A stretch of DNA of 64,000 nt from Occultella glacieicola (lineage in GTDB: Bacteria > Actinomycetota > Actinomycetes > Actinomycetales > Beutenbergiaceae): NCBI RefSeq assembly GCF_004353825.1, contig NZ_SMNA01000002.1, positions 124,001 through 188,000 on the forward strand. Reading direction: 5' to 3'. The notes below the pieces were generated by a model. It saw only the letters and a program-made list of their open reading frames with translations, did not search any database and was not told the DNA's origin. A program made the position numbers and the translations under genes. This document shows, piece by piece, positions 42,231 to 51,908 of this stretch (its first letter is position 1; each line of letters begins with the position of its first letter).

Positions 42231-44807
42231 GTGCCCGGAGAGAACCTCACCCGCGTCGAGGCCCAGGAGCGCGCCGCGCTGCTGAGCGTGTCCAGCTACG
42301 AGGTCGAGATCGACCTCACCCGTGGCCCGGAGGTGTTCGGCTCCACCACGACCGTGCGCTTCGGTGCCTCCGAGGGCGCGTCCACGTTCATCGACCTGAT
42401 CGCCCCCACGGTCCACGAGGTGGTGCTCAACGGTGCGCCGCTGGACCCGGCCGAGGTGTTCGCCGACTCCCGCATCGCCCTGGCCGGCCTGGCCTCCGAG
42501 AACGAGCTGCGTGTCGTCGCCGACGGCGCCTACATGAACACCGGTGAGGGCCTGCACCGGTTCGTCGACCCCGTGGACGACGCCGTCTACCTCTACACGC
42601 AGTTCGAGGTCGCCGACACCCGGCGCATGTTCGCCGTGTTCGAGCAGCCCGACCTCAAGGCGACCTTCCAGTTCACGGTGACGGCGCCGTCGGGCTGGCA
42701 GGTGGTCTCCAACTCCCCGACCCCCACCTCCACCCCCAATGGCGACGGCGACGGCGCCGTCTGGGCGTTCGCGCCGACCGGGCTGCTCCCGTGCTACGTC
42801 ACCGCCCTCGTGGCGGGCCCCTACCACCGGGTCGACGGCGACCTCACCTCGAGCGACGGCCGCGCCGTTCCCCTGGGTGTCCTGTGCCGCGCCTCGCTGG
42901 CGCAGTACCTGGACGCCGAGAACATCATGGACGTCACCCGGGCCGGGTTCGAGTTCTACGAGAACGCGTTCGGGGTGCCGTACCCGTTCGAGAAGTACGA
43001 CCAGCTGTTCGTGCCCGAGTTCAACGCCGGCGCGATGGAGAACGCCGGGGCGGTCACGTTCGTGGAGACGTACGTGTTCCGCTCGAAGGTGCCCGAGGCG
43101 ACCGTCGAGCGGCGCGCTGTCACGATCCTGCACGAGCTCGCGCACATGTGGTTCGGCGACCTGGTCACGATGCGCTGGTGGAACGACCTCTGGCTGAACG
43201 AGTCGTTCGCCGAGTACGCCTCGACGCTGGCCACGGCCGAGGCGACCCGGTGGACGCAGGCCTGGACCACGTTCTCCTCGCTCGAGAAGTCGTGGGCGTA
43301 CCGCCAGGACCAGCTGCCGTCCACGCACCCGATCGTCGCCGAGATCAACGACCTCGAGGACGTCGAGGTGAACTTCGACGGCATCACCTATGCCAAGGGC
43401 GCGTCCGTGCTCAAGCAGCTCGTGGCCTGGGTCGGTCAGGACGACTTCCTGGCCGGGGTCCGCGAGTACTTCACGAAGCACGCCCGGTCCAACACCGAAC
43501 TGCGGGACCTGCTGACCGAGCTCGAGGCCACGAGCGGCCGGGACCTGACCGCGTGGTCGAAGGTGTGGCTCGAGGAGGCCGGCGTCACCCTGCTGCGCCC
43601 CGAGCTCGAGGTGGACTCCCAGGGCCGGATCACCTCGTTCACGATCACCCAGGAGGCACCGGAGACGAACCCGGTGCTGCGGCCGCACCGGATCGCCGTC
43701 GGTGGGTACGACGTCGACGCCGACGGCGCGCTCGTACGCACCCACCGCGTCGAGCTCGACATCGATGGCGCGGCCACGCCCGTGCCGGACTTCGTGGGCA
43801 TCGACAGGCCGCAACTGATCCTGGTCAACGACGACGACCTCGCCTACGCGAAGGTCCGCCTCGACGAGGACTCCCTGGCCACGGCCGTGGAGCACCTGCG
43901 CGACTTCACCGAGTCGCTGCCGCGCAGCCTGGTCCTCGCGGCCGCGTGGGACATGACCCGCGACGGCGAATGGCCGGCGAGCCGGTTCATCGACCTGGTC
44001 ACGGCGAATATCGGCGCTGAGACGGACTCCACCGTGGTGCTGGTGCTGCTGCGTCAGCTCGCCACGTGTGTCGAGTTCTACACCGACCCCGCCGCCCGGG
44101 AGCAGGTGGCCGCCGAGGTCGCCGAGGCGCTCTGGTCGCTCGCCGGTGCCGCCGCGCCCGGCTCCGACTCACAGTTGCAGTTCGTGAAGGCCTTCGCGGC
44201 GCGCGCATCCACGACTGCGCAGGTGGACGCGCTGCGCGGACTGCTCGCCGGTGACGTCACCCTGGACGGACTTGCGGTGGACACCGACCTGCGCTGGAAC
44301 CTGCTGAACGGCCTCGCCGCCGGCGGCGGCGCGGGTGAGCCGGAAATCGCCGCCGAACTCGACCGGGACTCGACGGCGGCCGGTCAGCGGGCCGCTGCCG
44401 CGGCCCGGGCGTCGATCCCGACGGCGCAGGCCAAGGAGGCCGCCTGGGCGGCGGTCGTCGACGGCGCTGAGCTCCCGAACGCCGTGCAGGCTGCGGTCAT
44501 CCAGGGCTTCGGCCGGGCGCACGACCGGGCCCTGCTCGCCGCGTTCCCGGACCGCTACTTCGACAGCCTGGAGAAGGTCTGGTCCGAGCGCACGAACGAG
44601 ATCGCGCAGAACATCGTGGTGGGCCTCTACCCGGCGCAGCTCGCGGACATCGACACCTCCACCGGGGTGGACGTGCTCGCCCGCACCGACGAGTTCCTCA
44701 CCCGGCTCGGCGAGCGCACGCCGTCGTTGCGCCGGCTCGTGGTGGAGTCCCGGGACTCGGTGCGCCGCGCGCTGGCGGCCCAGGCGGTCGACCGCGCCGC
44801 TCGCTGA
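42231..44807 (+). CDS. pepN: Aminopeptidase N (M1 family)
   Basis: Zinc aminopeptidase of 858 residues that removes N-terminal residues from peptides in the cytoplasm. The exopeptidase motif GAMEN is at residues 267-271 and the zinc site HELAH at 301-305, with the distal Glu in WLNESFAEYAS. The C-terminal half is the helical ERAP1-like domain (VDLVTANIGAETDSTVVLVL region onward). GTG at 42231 has AGGAG 8-10 bases upstream; longer upstream frames are not family-like. Confidence 0.95.
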   Translation: MPGENLTRVEAQERAALLSVSSYEVEIDLTRGPEVFGSTTTVRFGASEGASTFIDLIAPTVHEVVLNGAPLDPAEVFADSRIALAGLASENELRVVADGAYMNTGEGLHRFVDPVDDAVYLYTQFEVADTRRMFAVFEQPDLKATFQFTVTAPSGWQVVSNSPTPTSTPNGDGDGAVWAFAPTGLLPCYVTALVAGPYHRVDGDLTSSDGRAVPLGVLCRASLAQYLDAENIMDVTRAGFEFYENAFGVPYPFEKYDQLFVPEFNAGAMENAGAVTFVETYVFRSKVPEATVERRAVTILHELAHMWFGDLVTMRWWNDLWLNESFAEYASTLATAEATRWTQAWTTFSSLEKSWAYRQDQLPSTHPIVAEINDLEDVEVNFDGITYAKGASVLKQLVAWVGQDDFLAGVREYFTKHARSNTELRDLLTELEATSGRDLTAWSKVWLEEAGVTLLRPELEVDSQGRITSFTITQEAPETNPVLRPHRIAVGGYDVDADGALVRTHRVELDIDGAATPVPDFVGIDRPQLILVNDDDLAYAKVRLDEDSLATAVEHLRDFTESLPRSLVLAAAWDMTRDGEWPASRFIDLVTANIGAETDSTVVLVLLRQLATCVEFYTDPAAREQVAAEVAEALWSLAGAAAPGSDSQLQFVKAFAARASTTAQVDALRGLLAGDVTLDGLAVDTDLRWNLLNGLAAGGGAGEPEIAAELDRDSTAAGQRAAAAARASIPTAQAKEAAWAAVVDGAELPNAVQAAVIQGFGRAHDRALLAAFPDRYFDSLEKVWSERTNEIAQNIVVGLYPAQLADIDTSTGVDVLARTDEFLTRLGERTPSLRRLVVESRDSVRRALAAQAVDRAAR

Positions 44808-44906
44808 GGCCGACCGCCTTGGAGCCACGGCCCGGTGTGGTACGCCCGGATCGGTCGTGGTGAAACTCCGGTGCGCCGGTGAACCGGGAGTCCTAGGGTG
44901 CCCGGG

Positions 44907-45830
44907 ATGGATCTCTCGGAACTCGGCGCGCCGCTCGGGCCGATGACCCGCATCCATGGCGGGTTCGCCAACCGGATGTTTCGGCTCGACACCGATCAAG
45001 GATCGTTCGCCCTCAAGCAGCTCAACGTGGTCGACCGTCGCTGGAGCTACCGGGTCGCCGACGTGTTCAGGTTCGAGCAGGCTGCCTTCGCCGCCGGCGT
45101 CCCCATGCCGGAGCCGATCTCGGCCGAGCACGACATGCTCGTCCACCGGTGGGTCGATGGCGAGAAGCTGCCCGAGGCGCCGGTCTCGGTGGCGCAGGCG
45201 TCGGAGGTCGGTGCGATCCTCGCGCGCATCCACGCGCTCGACGTCGAGTGGACCGACACCTCGATCGAGGAACCGACGCCTCGGGACTGGCCCGAGCTCG
45301 CCGAGCGGGCGACGGCGACCGGAGTGCCGTGGGCCGATGATCTCACTGCCCACGTCGAGACGTTCCTCGCCATTGCCGACTTCGTCGACACCTGCGAGCG
45401 GCCAGGACCAGTGGTGCTGACCCACAAGGACATCCAACCGTGGAACCTGCTCTCCCGAGCCGGGCGTCCGGTTCTCCTCGACTGGGAGCTCTCGGGAATG
45501 CTCGACCTGGCTGGTGAGCTCGGCTCGACCGCCCTGGGGCTCGCGAAGGGCCCGGGCTTCGAGAGCATCGAGCCCACCATCGTCCGCTCGCTCCTCGACG
45601 GCTACGCCGCCGCGGGCGGCCAGGTGCCGCCGTCAGGCCCGGGGTGGTTCGCGTTCATGATCGGCGGCTGGCTCGGACACACGAGGTGGAACATCCTCCG
45701 CTGCCTCGCCGACGTCGAGGCGGACAGGGGACCCGACCTGGGGCTGTCGCACGAGATCGTCCGCAACGGTGTGCGCGGCCTCCCGGACATGTTCGGGCGC
45801 CTTGACGAGCTCGAGGCGCTGCTCCCATGA
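44907..45830 (+). CDS. Aminoglycoside phosphotransferase-like kinase (APH/CHK family)
   Basis: Small-molecule kinase of 307 residues. The catalytic loop THKDIQPWNLL contains H173 and D175, and the metal-binding Asp is in VLLDWELSGMLDLAGEL. The N-lobe shows IHGGFANRMFRLDTDQGSFA and ALKQL. The substrate is unknown; choline, homoserine or aminoglycosides are substrates of relatives. TAGGGT ends 7 bases before ATG at 44907, so the mRNA may be leaderless; GTG at 44898 is an alternative. Confidence 0.8.
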   Translation: MDLSELGAPLGPMTRIHGGFANRMFRLDTDQGSFALKQLNVVDRRWSYRVADVFRFEQAAFAAGVPMPEPISAEHDMLVHRWVDGEKLPEAPVSVAQASEVGAILARIHALDVEWTDTSIEEPTPRDWPELAERATATGVPWADDLTAHVETFLAIADFVDTCERPGPVVLTHKDIQPWNLLSRAGRPVLLDWELSGMLDLAGELGSTALGLAKGPGFESIEPTIVRSLLDGYAAAGGQVPPSGPGWFAFMIGGWLGHTRWNILRCLADVEADRGPDLGLSHEIVRNGVRGLPDMFGRLDELEALLP

Positions 45831-45927
45831 CGGTGCCCGGTCGACGGCGCAGACCAACTCCTCCGGGATCGCGGCATCTGTCGCATAGTGGGGGCACGCC
45901 ATCCGTCCGCGAGCAGAAGGAACTGTC

Positions 45928-46770
45928 ATGACTCGCCACCGCCCGTTCGCACAGGTCAACGTCTTCTCGCCCGAGCCGTACCTGGGCAACCCCCTGGCCG
46001 TGATCCAGGACGCGGACGACCTCGAGACCGAGCAGATGCAGCGCATCGCCCGGTGGACCAACCTGTCCGAGACGGTGTTCCTGCTCACTCCCACAGCCGC
46101 GGAGGCCGACTACCGGGTGCGGATCTTCACCCCCGGCGGAGAACTGCCCTTCGCCGGCCACCCGACGCTCGGCTCGGCGCACGCCTGGCTCGAACACCGC
46201 GGCGCCCGCCGTGATCGGCACGTCGTGGTCCAGGAGTGCGGCGCCGGCCTCATCGAGGTGCGCCGCGACGGTGACCTGCTCTCCTTCGCGGCCCCGCCGA
46301 CCCTGCGCAGCGGCAGCCTCGACGAGCCATATCTGACCCGGATCGTGGCCGCGTTCGGCATCGAGCGCGCTCGGGTCATCGCTCACCAGTGGATCGACAA
46401 CGGTCCCGGCTGGGCCGTGCTCCGTCTCGCCACCGCCCAGGAGGTCCTCGACCTCGACCCCGACCTGTCCCTGATCCCGGAGGCGATGATCGGCGCGCTC
46501 GGTGCGTACCCGCCCGGTTCGGAGCACGCCTACGAGCTGCGTAGCTTCGCACCCGGCGTGGGCGTGGCCGAGGACCCGGTCTGCGGGTCGATGATCGCGT
46601 CTGTGGGCCAGTGGCTCGCCCGCACCGGCGAGGTGGTCGACGGTTACCGCGTCTCCCAGGGTGGCAGGCTCGACCGGGCCGGAGACATCACCGTCACCAT
46701 CGACACGCACGGGTCCGTGTGGGTCGGCGGGCGGACACAGACGCTGTTCAGCGGGACCGCGCTCGCCTGA
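45928..46770 (+). CDS. PhzF-family isomerase-like protein
   Basis: Protein of 280 residues with the PhzF diaminopimelate-epimerase-like fold: PFAQVNVFSPEPYLGNPLAV, catalytic Glu48 in TNLSETVFLL, FTPGGELPFAGHPTLGSAHA and EDPVCGSMIASVGQWLA in the second half. Members isomerise or hydrate small acids; no phenazine genes are near, so the role is unknown. AAGGA precedes ATG. Its last 23 bases overlap the convergent SDR gene. Confidence 0.9.
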   Translation: MTRHRPFAQVNVFSPEPYLGNPLAVIQDADDLETEQMQRIARWTNLSETVFLLTPTAAEADYRVRIFTPGGELPFAGHPTLGSAHAWLEHRGARRDRHVVVQECGAGLIEVRRDGDLLSFAAPPTLRSGSLDEPYLTRIVAAFGIERARVIAHQWIDNGPGWAVLRLATAQEVLDLDPDLSLIPEAMIGALGAYPPGSEHAYELRSFAPGVGVAEDPVCGSMIASVGQWLARTGEVVDGYRVSQGGRLDRAGDITVTIDTHGSVWVGGRTQTLFSGTALA

Positions 46771-47842
46771 TGGTCACCGGGGCCCGCAGCTCCTCGTTCC
46801 CGAGGTTGCGCCGGAAGAAGTCGACCATGACCGGGGCGTACCGGGCGAACGGCGGGCAGGCCAGTCCGTTACGGCCAAGGTGCCGGGTGGCCTCCGTGGT
46901 GTCGTAACGCACCGGGTGCCGAAGGAACACCAGCGATTCGTAGGGCGTGCCGCCGAGGTAGCGGCGCACCGGTCCCAGGCCGAGGGCGGCCCGCATCAGG
47001 GCGTCGGGGATGGCGGGGCCGCGAGGATCCTTGCCGGTGAGCTCGCGGGAGAGCACGCGCACGAACTCCGCCGTGGTCAACGGGTCCGGGTCGGCCAGGT
47101 GCAGCGTGGCACCGACGGTGAGCGGGTCGTACGAACACGCGACGATCGCGTCCACGACGAAGTCGACCGGCACGGCGTTGAAGGTGGCCGCCCCGCTGCC
47201 CATGGATCCGACGGTCAGGCCGAACCGGTTCATCCGGTGGATGAACCAGAGGATGAAGTACGGGCCGTCGAAGCGCTGGGTCTGTCCGGTGCGGGAGTCT
47301 CCGACCACGATGCCGGGCCGGTGGATCGTGGCCGGGACCTCCCCCATCGAGTCCCGGACGAGCACCTCCGCGGCGAACTTCGTGGCCTCGTAGTGGTTCT
47401 TGAAGCCCTGGCCCTCGTCGAGCTCGGACTCGAGGACCACCCCGGTCCGTTCGCCACCGACGTAGCAGGTGGAGACGTAGTGGAGGCGCTCCAGGTGGGC
47501 GCTGCCGCGGCAGAGGTCGAGGACGTTCCGGGTGCCCGCGATGTTGACCCGGGCGGCGATCGACTCCGGGACCGCCAGGTCGTAGACGGCGGCCAGGTGG
47601 TAGACCCGGACCACCGTGGTGGCGAGGTCGCGGTAGGTGTCCTCGTCGAGCCCGAGCCGCGGTTCGGTGATGTCGCCCTCGAGCAGACGGACCCGGTCGC
47701 CGAGATCGGCCGCCGCCGCCCGGGCGCGCTGCACCATCCGCGGCTCGACGAGGACGTCGAGCACGACGTCGGCGTCGGCGAGCAGGGCACGGACGAGCCG
47801 GGTTCCGATGAACCCCGGGAACCCCGTGAGCAGGCACCGCAC
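46748..47842 (-). CDS. NAD(P)-dependent epimerase/reductase (extended SDR, thioester-reductase-like)
   Basis: Rossmann-fold protein of 364 residues. The nucleotide site is LLTGFPGFIGTRLVRALLAD (TGxxGxxG), the catalytic Tyr-Lys pair lies in HYEATKFAAEVLV, and HYVSTCYVGGERTG is the Ser/Thr strand. The shape resembles the reductase part of carboxylic acid or fatty acyl-CoA reductases. GTG at 47842 follows the EIIA stop by 6 bases, so it is the third gene of malQ-EIIA-SDR. Confidence 0.8.
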   Translation of the reverse strand: MRCLLTGFPGFIGTRLVRALLADADVVLDVLVEPRMVQRARAAAADLGDRVRLLEGDITEPRLGLDEDTYRDLATTVVRVYHLAAVYDLAVPESIAARVNIAGTRNVLDLCRGSAHLERLHYVSTCYVGGERTGVVLESELDEGQGFKNHYEATKFAAEVLVRDSMGEVPATIHRPGIVVGDSRTGQTQRFDGPYFILWFIHRMNRFGLTVGSMGSGAATFNAVPVDFVVDAIVACSYDPLTVGATLHLADPDPLTTAEFVRVLSRELTGKDPRGPAIPDALMRAALGLGPVRRYLGGTPYESLVFLRHPVRYDTTEATRHLGRNGLACPPFARYAPVMVDFFRRNLGNEELRAPVTIRRARSR

Positions 47843-47848
47843 GGCGCG

Positions 47849-48331
47849 TCAGGACCAGTCGAAGAGCGGGTCCCCGGCGTCGAGCACCTCACCGATGTCC
47901 GGGCGGATGCTGAGGGCCGCGGCCGTGGTGTCCAGGGCGATGACCGGACAGATCGGGCTGCGCCCGCCGTCGACCACGGCTTGCGGGGACCAGGTGGTGA
48001 CCAGCTGTCCCGCGGTGACCTGCGCACCCTCGTGGACGTGCACCGTGAAGCCGTCGCCGGCGAGCTGGACCGTGTCGATGCCCAGGTGCACGAGCACACC
48101 GTGACCGGCTCCGTCGGCAACCACGAACGCGTGCGGATGCACCTTGACGAGGGTCCCGCTGATCGGGGCGATGACCTCGACCTCCCCCTCACGGTGCGGG
48201 TCGATCGCGATCCCGGGGCCGACGATCGCGTCGGCGAAGACCGGGTCGGGCACCTCAGCCAGGGGAAGTGCTCGACCCGGTAGCGGGGCGAGGACTCCTA
48301 CGGTCCCTCCGTTCGGACCCGCGGCAGCCAT
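47849..48331 (-). CDS. PTS glucose-type EIIA protein
   Basis: EIIA-Glc-like domain of 160 residues that carries phosphate from HPr to EIIB. The active-site region reads HAFVVADGAGHGVLVHLGID with the two conserved His; DPVFADAIVGPGIAIDP and APISGTLVKVHPH precede it. It is a free-standing protein, not part of an EIICBA. It starts 4 bases after the malQ stop, so it is co-transcribed with malQ, suggesting control of or coupling to glucan use. Confidence 0.92.
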   Translation of the reverse strand: MAAAGPNGGTVGVLAPLPGRALPLAEVPDPVFADAIVGPGIAIDPHREGEVEVIAPISGTLVKVHPHAFVVADGAGHGVLVHLGIDTVQLAGDGFTVHVHEGAQVTAGQLVTTWSPQAVVDGGRSPICPVIALDTTAAALSIRPDIGEVLDAGDPLFDWS

Positions 48332-48335
48332 GGCC

Positions 48336-50483
48336 TCAGGCCCGCTCGCGGAGTTCCTGCGTCAGCGCCGCGACGAGCGAGGCGAACCGGGCGTTGCCGG
48401 GCAGGTCGTCGACGAGCACGACCTTCTCGCCGCCGTCGGCCAACGGCACTTTCCAGTTCGGGTACTCGGTGTCCGTGCCGGGCTGGTTCTGGGCGCGTCG
48501 CTCCCCGACCGCGTCCGCGAGGCCGACCCCGATCAGCACCGACGGCGTCTGCGCGACGTAGCGGTGCAGCGCCTCCACGATCTGTCGTTCGGTGGGGTCC
48601 TCGGGGAGCAGGTACCGGTGCCGCAGCGCCTCGAGCATCCGCTCCCTCTCGACCTGGGCGGCCAGACGCACGGTGGCGACCGGCTCGGTCAGCAGTCCGA
48701 GGCGGTTCCGCAGGTCCACATGCTCCTCGGCGAGGTATCCGGCGGTCGGCGGAAGGTCGTGGGTGGTCACCGTCGAGAGCACCAGGGAGCGGTACTTCTC
48801 CGGCGGGAGCGGTCGGTCGTTCTCGCGTTCGAACCAGAGCACGGAGGTGCCGAGGATGCCCCGGTCGCGCAGGTAGTCACGGACCCACGGCTCCACGGTG
48901 CCGAGGTCCTCGCCGATGACGATCGCGCCGGCCCGGTGTGCCTCGAGGGCGAGCACACCGATGGTCGCCTCGTGGTCGTAGCGCACATAGGTGCCCTGGT
49001 CCGCACCTGCGCCGCGCGGGATCCACCAGAGCCGGAAGAGGCCGATGATGTGATCGACGCGGAGCGCGCCCGCGTGCCGCAGGACGGTCCGCACCATGTC
49101 CCGGATCGGGGCGTAGGCCTGTTCGGCCAGGGCGTCCGGGCGCAGCGGTGGCTGGGACCAGTCCTGGCCCTGCTGGTTGTACATGTCCGGCGGGGCCCCG
49201 ACGCTGATCCCCTGCGCCAGCACCTCGCGCATCGACCAGGCGTCGGCGCCCTCCGGGTGCACCCCGACCGCGAGGTCGTGCATCACGCCGATCCGCATGC
49301 CGGAGGCGCGCGCCACTTCCTGGGCGTGCCGCAGCTGGGAGTCGGCGACCCATTGCAGCCAGCAGTGGAAGTCGACCCGTTCGGACAGCTCGCGCCGCAG
49401 GGCCAGGATCTGCCCCGCGTTGCCTCGCTCGACCGGGAGCGGCCAGTCGGTGGCGTCGTACTTCTCGGCGACCGCGCACCAGAGCGCGAAGTCCTCGAGG
49501 CCCTGGCCCTGGTCCCGCCGGAACCGTTCGAACTCCCGCTGCCGCGAGCGGGCTCGTCCGGACGCGTAGATCGTCTCCAGGGCGGGCTTCTTCACGTCCC
49601 AGACGGCGTTCCGGTCCAGCGGCCCCGGATCGGTGTTCGTCTCCCGGATCTCCTCGATGCCCCACTCCAGCAGGGTCCGCTGGGAGTTGGGCAGGTACGC
49701 GACCTCGGGGATGTCCTCCGGCCGGATGTAGATCGGGTTGACGAAGCGGCGGGTGGCCGGCAGATACGGCGAGGGCGTCATCGGCGTGCCCGGCTCGGCC
49801 GCGTGGAGTGGGTTGATGAGCAGGAAGTCCGCACCCAGCTCGCCACTCAGGGACGTCAGCTCGGTGAGGTCGGCGAGGTCGCCGATCCCCCACGACCGCT
49901 CCGACCGGACCGAGTAGAGCTGAGCCATCAGCCCCCAGGCACGGTGACCGAGTTCGGCGCGCAGCTCCGGCACCTCGAGTACCGCCGGGGTGACCGCGAG
50001 TGCGGTCCGGACCTCGTCGCCCGACCCCACAGCCGCGACGAGCGTGTGCCAGCCGAGCGGGAGGTCCGTGGGCAGCAGGAACGTGGCCCGGCCGAGCGTT
50101 CGCCCGTCGACGAGTCGCGGCTCCACCCACTCGTCGACCTGCTCCAGCTGGCGCGTTCCGCCGCCCTCCAGGTCCACCCGCAGGTGCACCGTCTCACCGT
50201 CGGGAACGTGGACCGGGACCCGGGACTCGATGCCCGCTGTCACCACCACGCTCGGCGGCAGCACCCGCCGCCACGGTCCGACCTCAGAGGCGGCGAGGGA
50301 GCGCTCGACCTCGAACGGGTTGCCGGCCGGTACGTCCATCGCGGCGAGTACCGCGACGATGGTCCCGGCGCTGACCGCGCGGTGGTTCCCGTGGAAGTCC
50401 CAGAACTCGGTGGCGACGCCGTGGGCGGCCGCGAGCGCCCGCAGGCCGTCGCTGAGGACGTCACTCTTGCCCTGATCGTTCAC
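48336..50483 (-). CDS. malQ: 4-alpha-glucanotransferase (amylomaltase)
   Basis: GH77 enzyme of 715 residues that transfers glucan chains between maltodextrins. Motifs are SERSWGIGDLADLTEL, PSPYLPATRRFVNPIYI, the nucleophile region ALRVDHIIGLFRLWWIP, the acid/base region IVIGEDLGTVEPWVRDYL and TTHDLPPTAGY. An N-terminal part of about 150 residues (beta-sandwich; SVVVTAGIESRVPVHVPDGE) precedes the barrel, as usual in actinobacterial MalQ. GTG at 50483 is the natural start. It leads the malQ-EIIA-SDR operon. Confidence 0.95.
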   Translation of the reverse strand: MNDQGKSDVLSDGLRALAAAHGVATEFWDFHGNHRAVSAGTIVAVLAAMDVPAGNPFEVERSLAASEVGPWRRVLPPSVVVTAGIESRVPVHVPDGETVHLRVDLEGGGTRQLEQVDEWVEPRLVDGRTLGRATFLLPTDLPLGWHTLVAAVGSGDEVRTALAVTPAVLEVPELRAELGHRAWGLMAQLYSVRSERSWGIGDLADLTELTSLSGELGADFLLINPLHAAEPGTPMTPSPYLPATRRFVNPIYIRPEDIPEVAYLPNSQRTLLEWGIEEIRETNTDPGPLDRNAVWDVKKPALETIYASGRARSRQREFERFRRDQGQGLEDFALWCAVAEKYDATDWPLPVERGNAGQILALRRELSERVDFHCWLQWVADSQLRHAQEVARASGMRIGVMHDLAVGVHPEGADAWSMREVLAQGISVGAPPDMYNQQGQDWSQPPLRPDALAEQAYAPIRDMVRTVLRHAGALRVDHIIGLFRLWWIPRGAGADQGTYVRYDHEATIGVLALEAHRAGAIVIGEDLGTVEPWVRDYLRDRGILGTSVLWFERENDRPLPPEKYRSLVLSTVTTHDLPPTAGYLAEEHVDLRNRLGLLTEPVATVRLAAQVERERMLEALRHRYLLPEDPTERQIVEALHRYVAQTPSVLIGVGLADAVGERRAQNQPGTDTEYPNWKVPLADGGEKVVLVDDLPGNARFASLVAALTQELRERA

Positions 50484-50642
50484 GTGAGGTCCAGGCTCCT
50501 GCGTCGGCGCGGATGGTGTGCGAATGATGTCTGTACGACTCCTGCACCGATCTTGCCAGAGCGTGCGGCATTCGTCCGCGTGGCAACGCCCGGACGGACC
50601 GCTCCCACGGTGAGCGCGTGACCGGTGGTTAGGCTGGCGGCC

Positions 50643-51503
50643 GTGGACATCGCTGCACCCGACGTGGTCTCGACCCTGACCGGCGCGCCCCTGACGATCC
50701 TGATCATCATCGTGGTGGCGAGCCTGGCGACCGTGATCGTGCGTTTCCTGGTCTCCCGGACGATCCGCGGTCTTGTGAACACCAAGTCGAAGGGGCTGCC
50801 CCTGGCTCCGGCGGCGCTCACGACACCGAACCCGCGACGCAAGCAGCGCCTCGAGACGCTGCGCACGGTGCTCAACTCGACGCTCACGGCGCTCATCGGG
50901 GCGGTCGCCGTCCTGATGATCCTGAGCACCCTCGGCGTCGATGTCGCCCCGCTGATCGCCTCGGCCGGTGTGGTCGGCATCGCGGTCGCCTTCGGGGCCC
51001 AGTCCCTGGTCAAGGACGTGATCACCGGCGGCTTCATGCTCATCGAGGACCAGTACGGCGTCGGCGACCGGGTGGAACTGGGCACCGGGGGCGGGATCCT
51101 CGCCGGCGGCGTGGTCGAGGAGGTGGGGCTGCGGGTGACCCTCATCCGCGACGACGACGGCCGCCGCTGGTACGTCCGCAACGGTGAGGTGCTGCGGGTC
51201 GCGAACGCCACCCAGGGCTGGTCCTACGCGGTGGTCGACCTGAAGGTCGCGCACACCTCGGACCTCGCCGCGGTGCGGACCACGCTCAGCGAACTCACCA
51301 CCCGCATGCGGGGCGAGGACCTGTACGCCGCGATCATCAGCCAACTCGAGCCCGAGTGCCTCGTCCAGGAGGTCACGGCCGACGCACTCTCACTCACCTG
51401 GCGCGTCCGGGTCGGCGCCGACCACGACCGGACGGTGGCCAGCGAACTGCGCCGCCGGATCGTCGGGGAGTTCGCCGAACGTGGGATCGACCTCGCGGCG
51501 TGA
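50643..51503 (+). CDS. MscS-family mechanosensitive channel
   Basis: Channel of 286 residues that releases solutes on osmotic downshock. It has an N-terminal helix (LTILIIIVVASLATVIVRFL), a second (LTALIGAVAVLMILSTLG), the pore helix APLIASAGVVGIAVAFGAQS LVKDVITGGF and the MscS beta domain (YGVGDRVELG). A Gly/Ala-rich pore helix is typical. TAGGCT ends 7 bases before GTG at 50643, so a leaderless mRNA is likely; GTG at 50625 is less likely. Confidence 0.9.
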   Translation: MDIAAPDVVSTLTGAPLTILIIIVVASLATVIVRFLVSRTIRGLVNTKSKGLPLAPAALTTPNPRRKQRLETLRTVLNSTLTALIGAVAVLMILSTLGVDVAPLIASAGVVGIAVAFGAQSLVKDVITGGFMLIEDQYGVGDRVELGTGGGILAGGVVEEVGLRVTLIRDDDGRRWYVRNGEVLRVANATQGWSYAVVDLKVAHTSDLAAVRTTLSELTTRMRGEDLYAAIISQLEPECLVQEVTADALSLTWRVRVGADHDRTVASELRRRIVGEFAERGIDLAA

Positions 51504-51555
51504 TGGTCACCGGTTCTGTGCTGCCGGTGCTGCCTGCGCTGCCGGTGCTGGGATC

Positions 51556-51795
51556 TCAGCTGCCGGGGCGCAGCCCTTCGATGTCGGCGGCGAGGTCATC
51601 GGCCTCGGGTCCCACGACCACCTGCACGACGCGGCCGGAGCGGACCACACCGAACGCCCCGTGGGAACGCAGGTCCTCCTCGTTGACGAGCGCAGGGTCG
51701 TTCACCTCGACCCGCAGCCTCGTGATACACGGCTCCAGGTCGACCACATTCGCGTCGCCTCCCAGTGCGGCGAGGATCTCCTCAGCCTTGCTCAC
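51556..51795 (-). CDS. PTS glucose-type EIIB protein
   Basis: Free-standing EIIB domain of 79 residues. The phosphorylated Cys is in VVDLEPCITRLRVEVNDPAL, followed by LRSHGAFGVVRSGRVVQVVVG. GTG at 51795 with GGGAG 5 bases upstream is chosen over the longer frame. It is divergent from ptsI, and no EIIC (membrane) gene is in the window, so the permease must be elsewhere or the domain has a regulatory use. Confidence 0.88.
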   Translation of the reverse strand: MSKAEEILAALGGDANVVDLEPCITRLRVEVNDPALVNEEDLRSHGAFGVVRSGRVVQVVVGPEADDLAADIEGLRPGS

Positions 51796-51908
51796 TTCTA
51801 CTCCCAACAAGCGTCGTCCTGTGATAAATGACACTCTACAACCGGCGTCTGCCCGGCAGCGCGCTGGCCAGAATGGGACGATCCCCGTGCGACGGAAGGC
51901 GGACCACC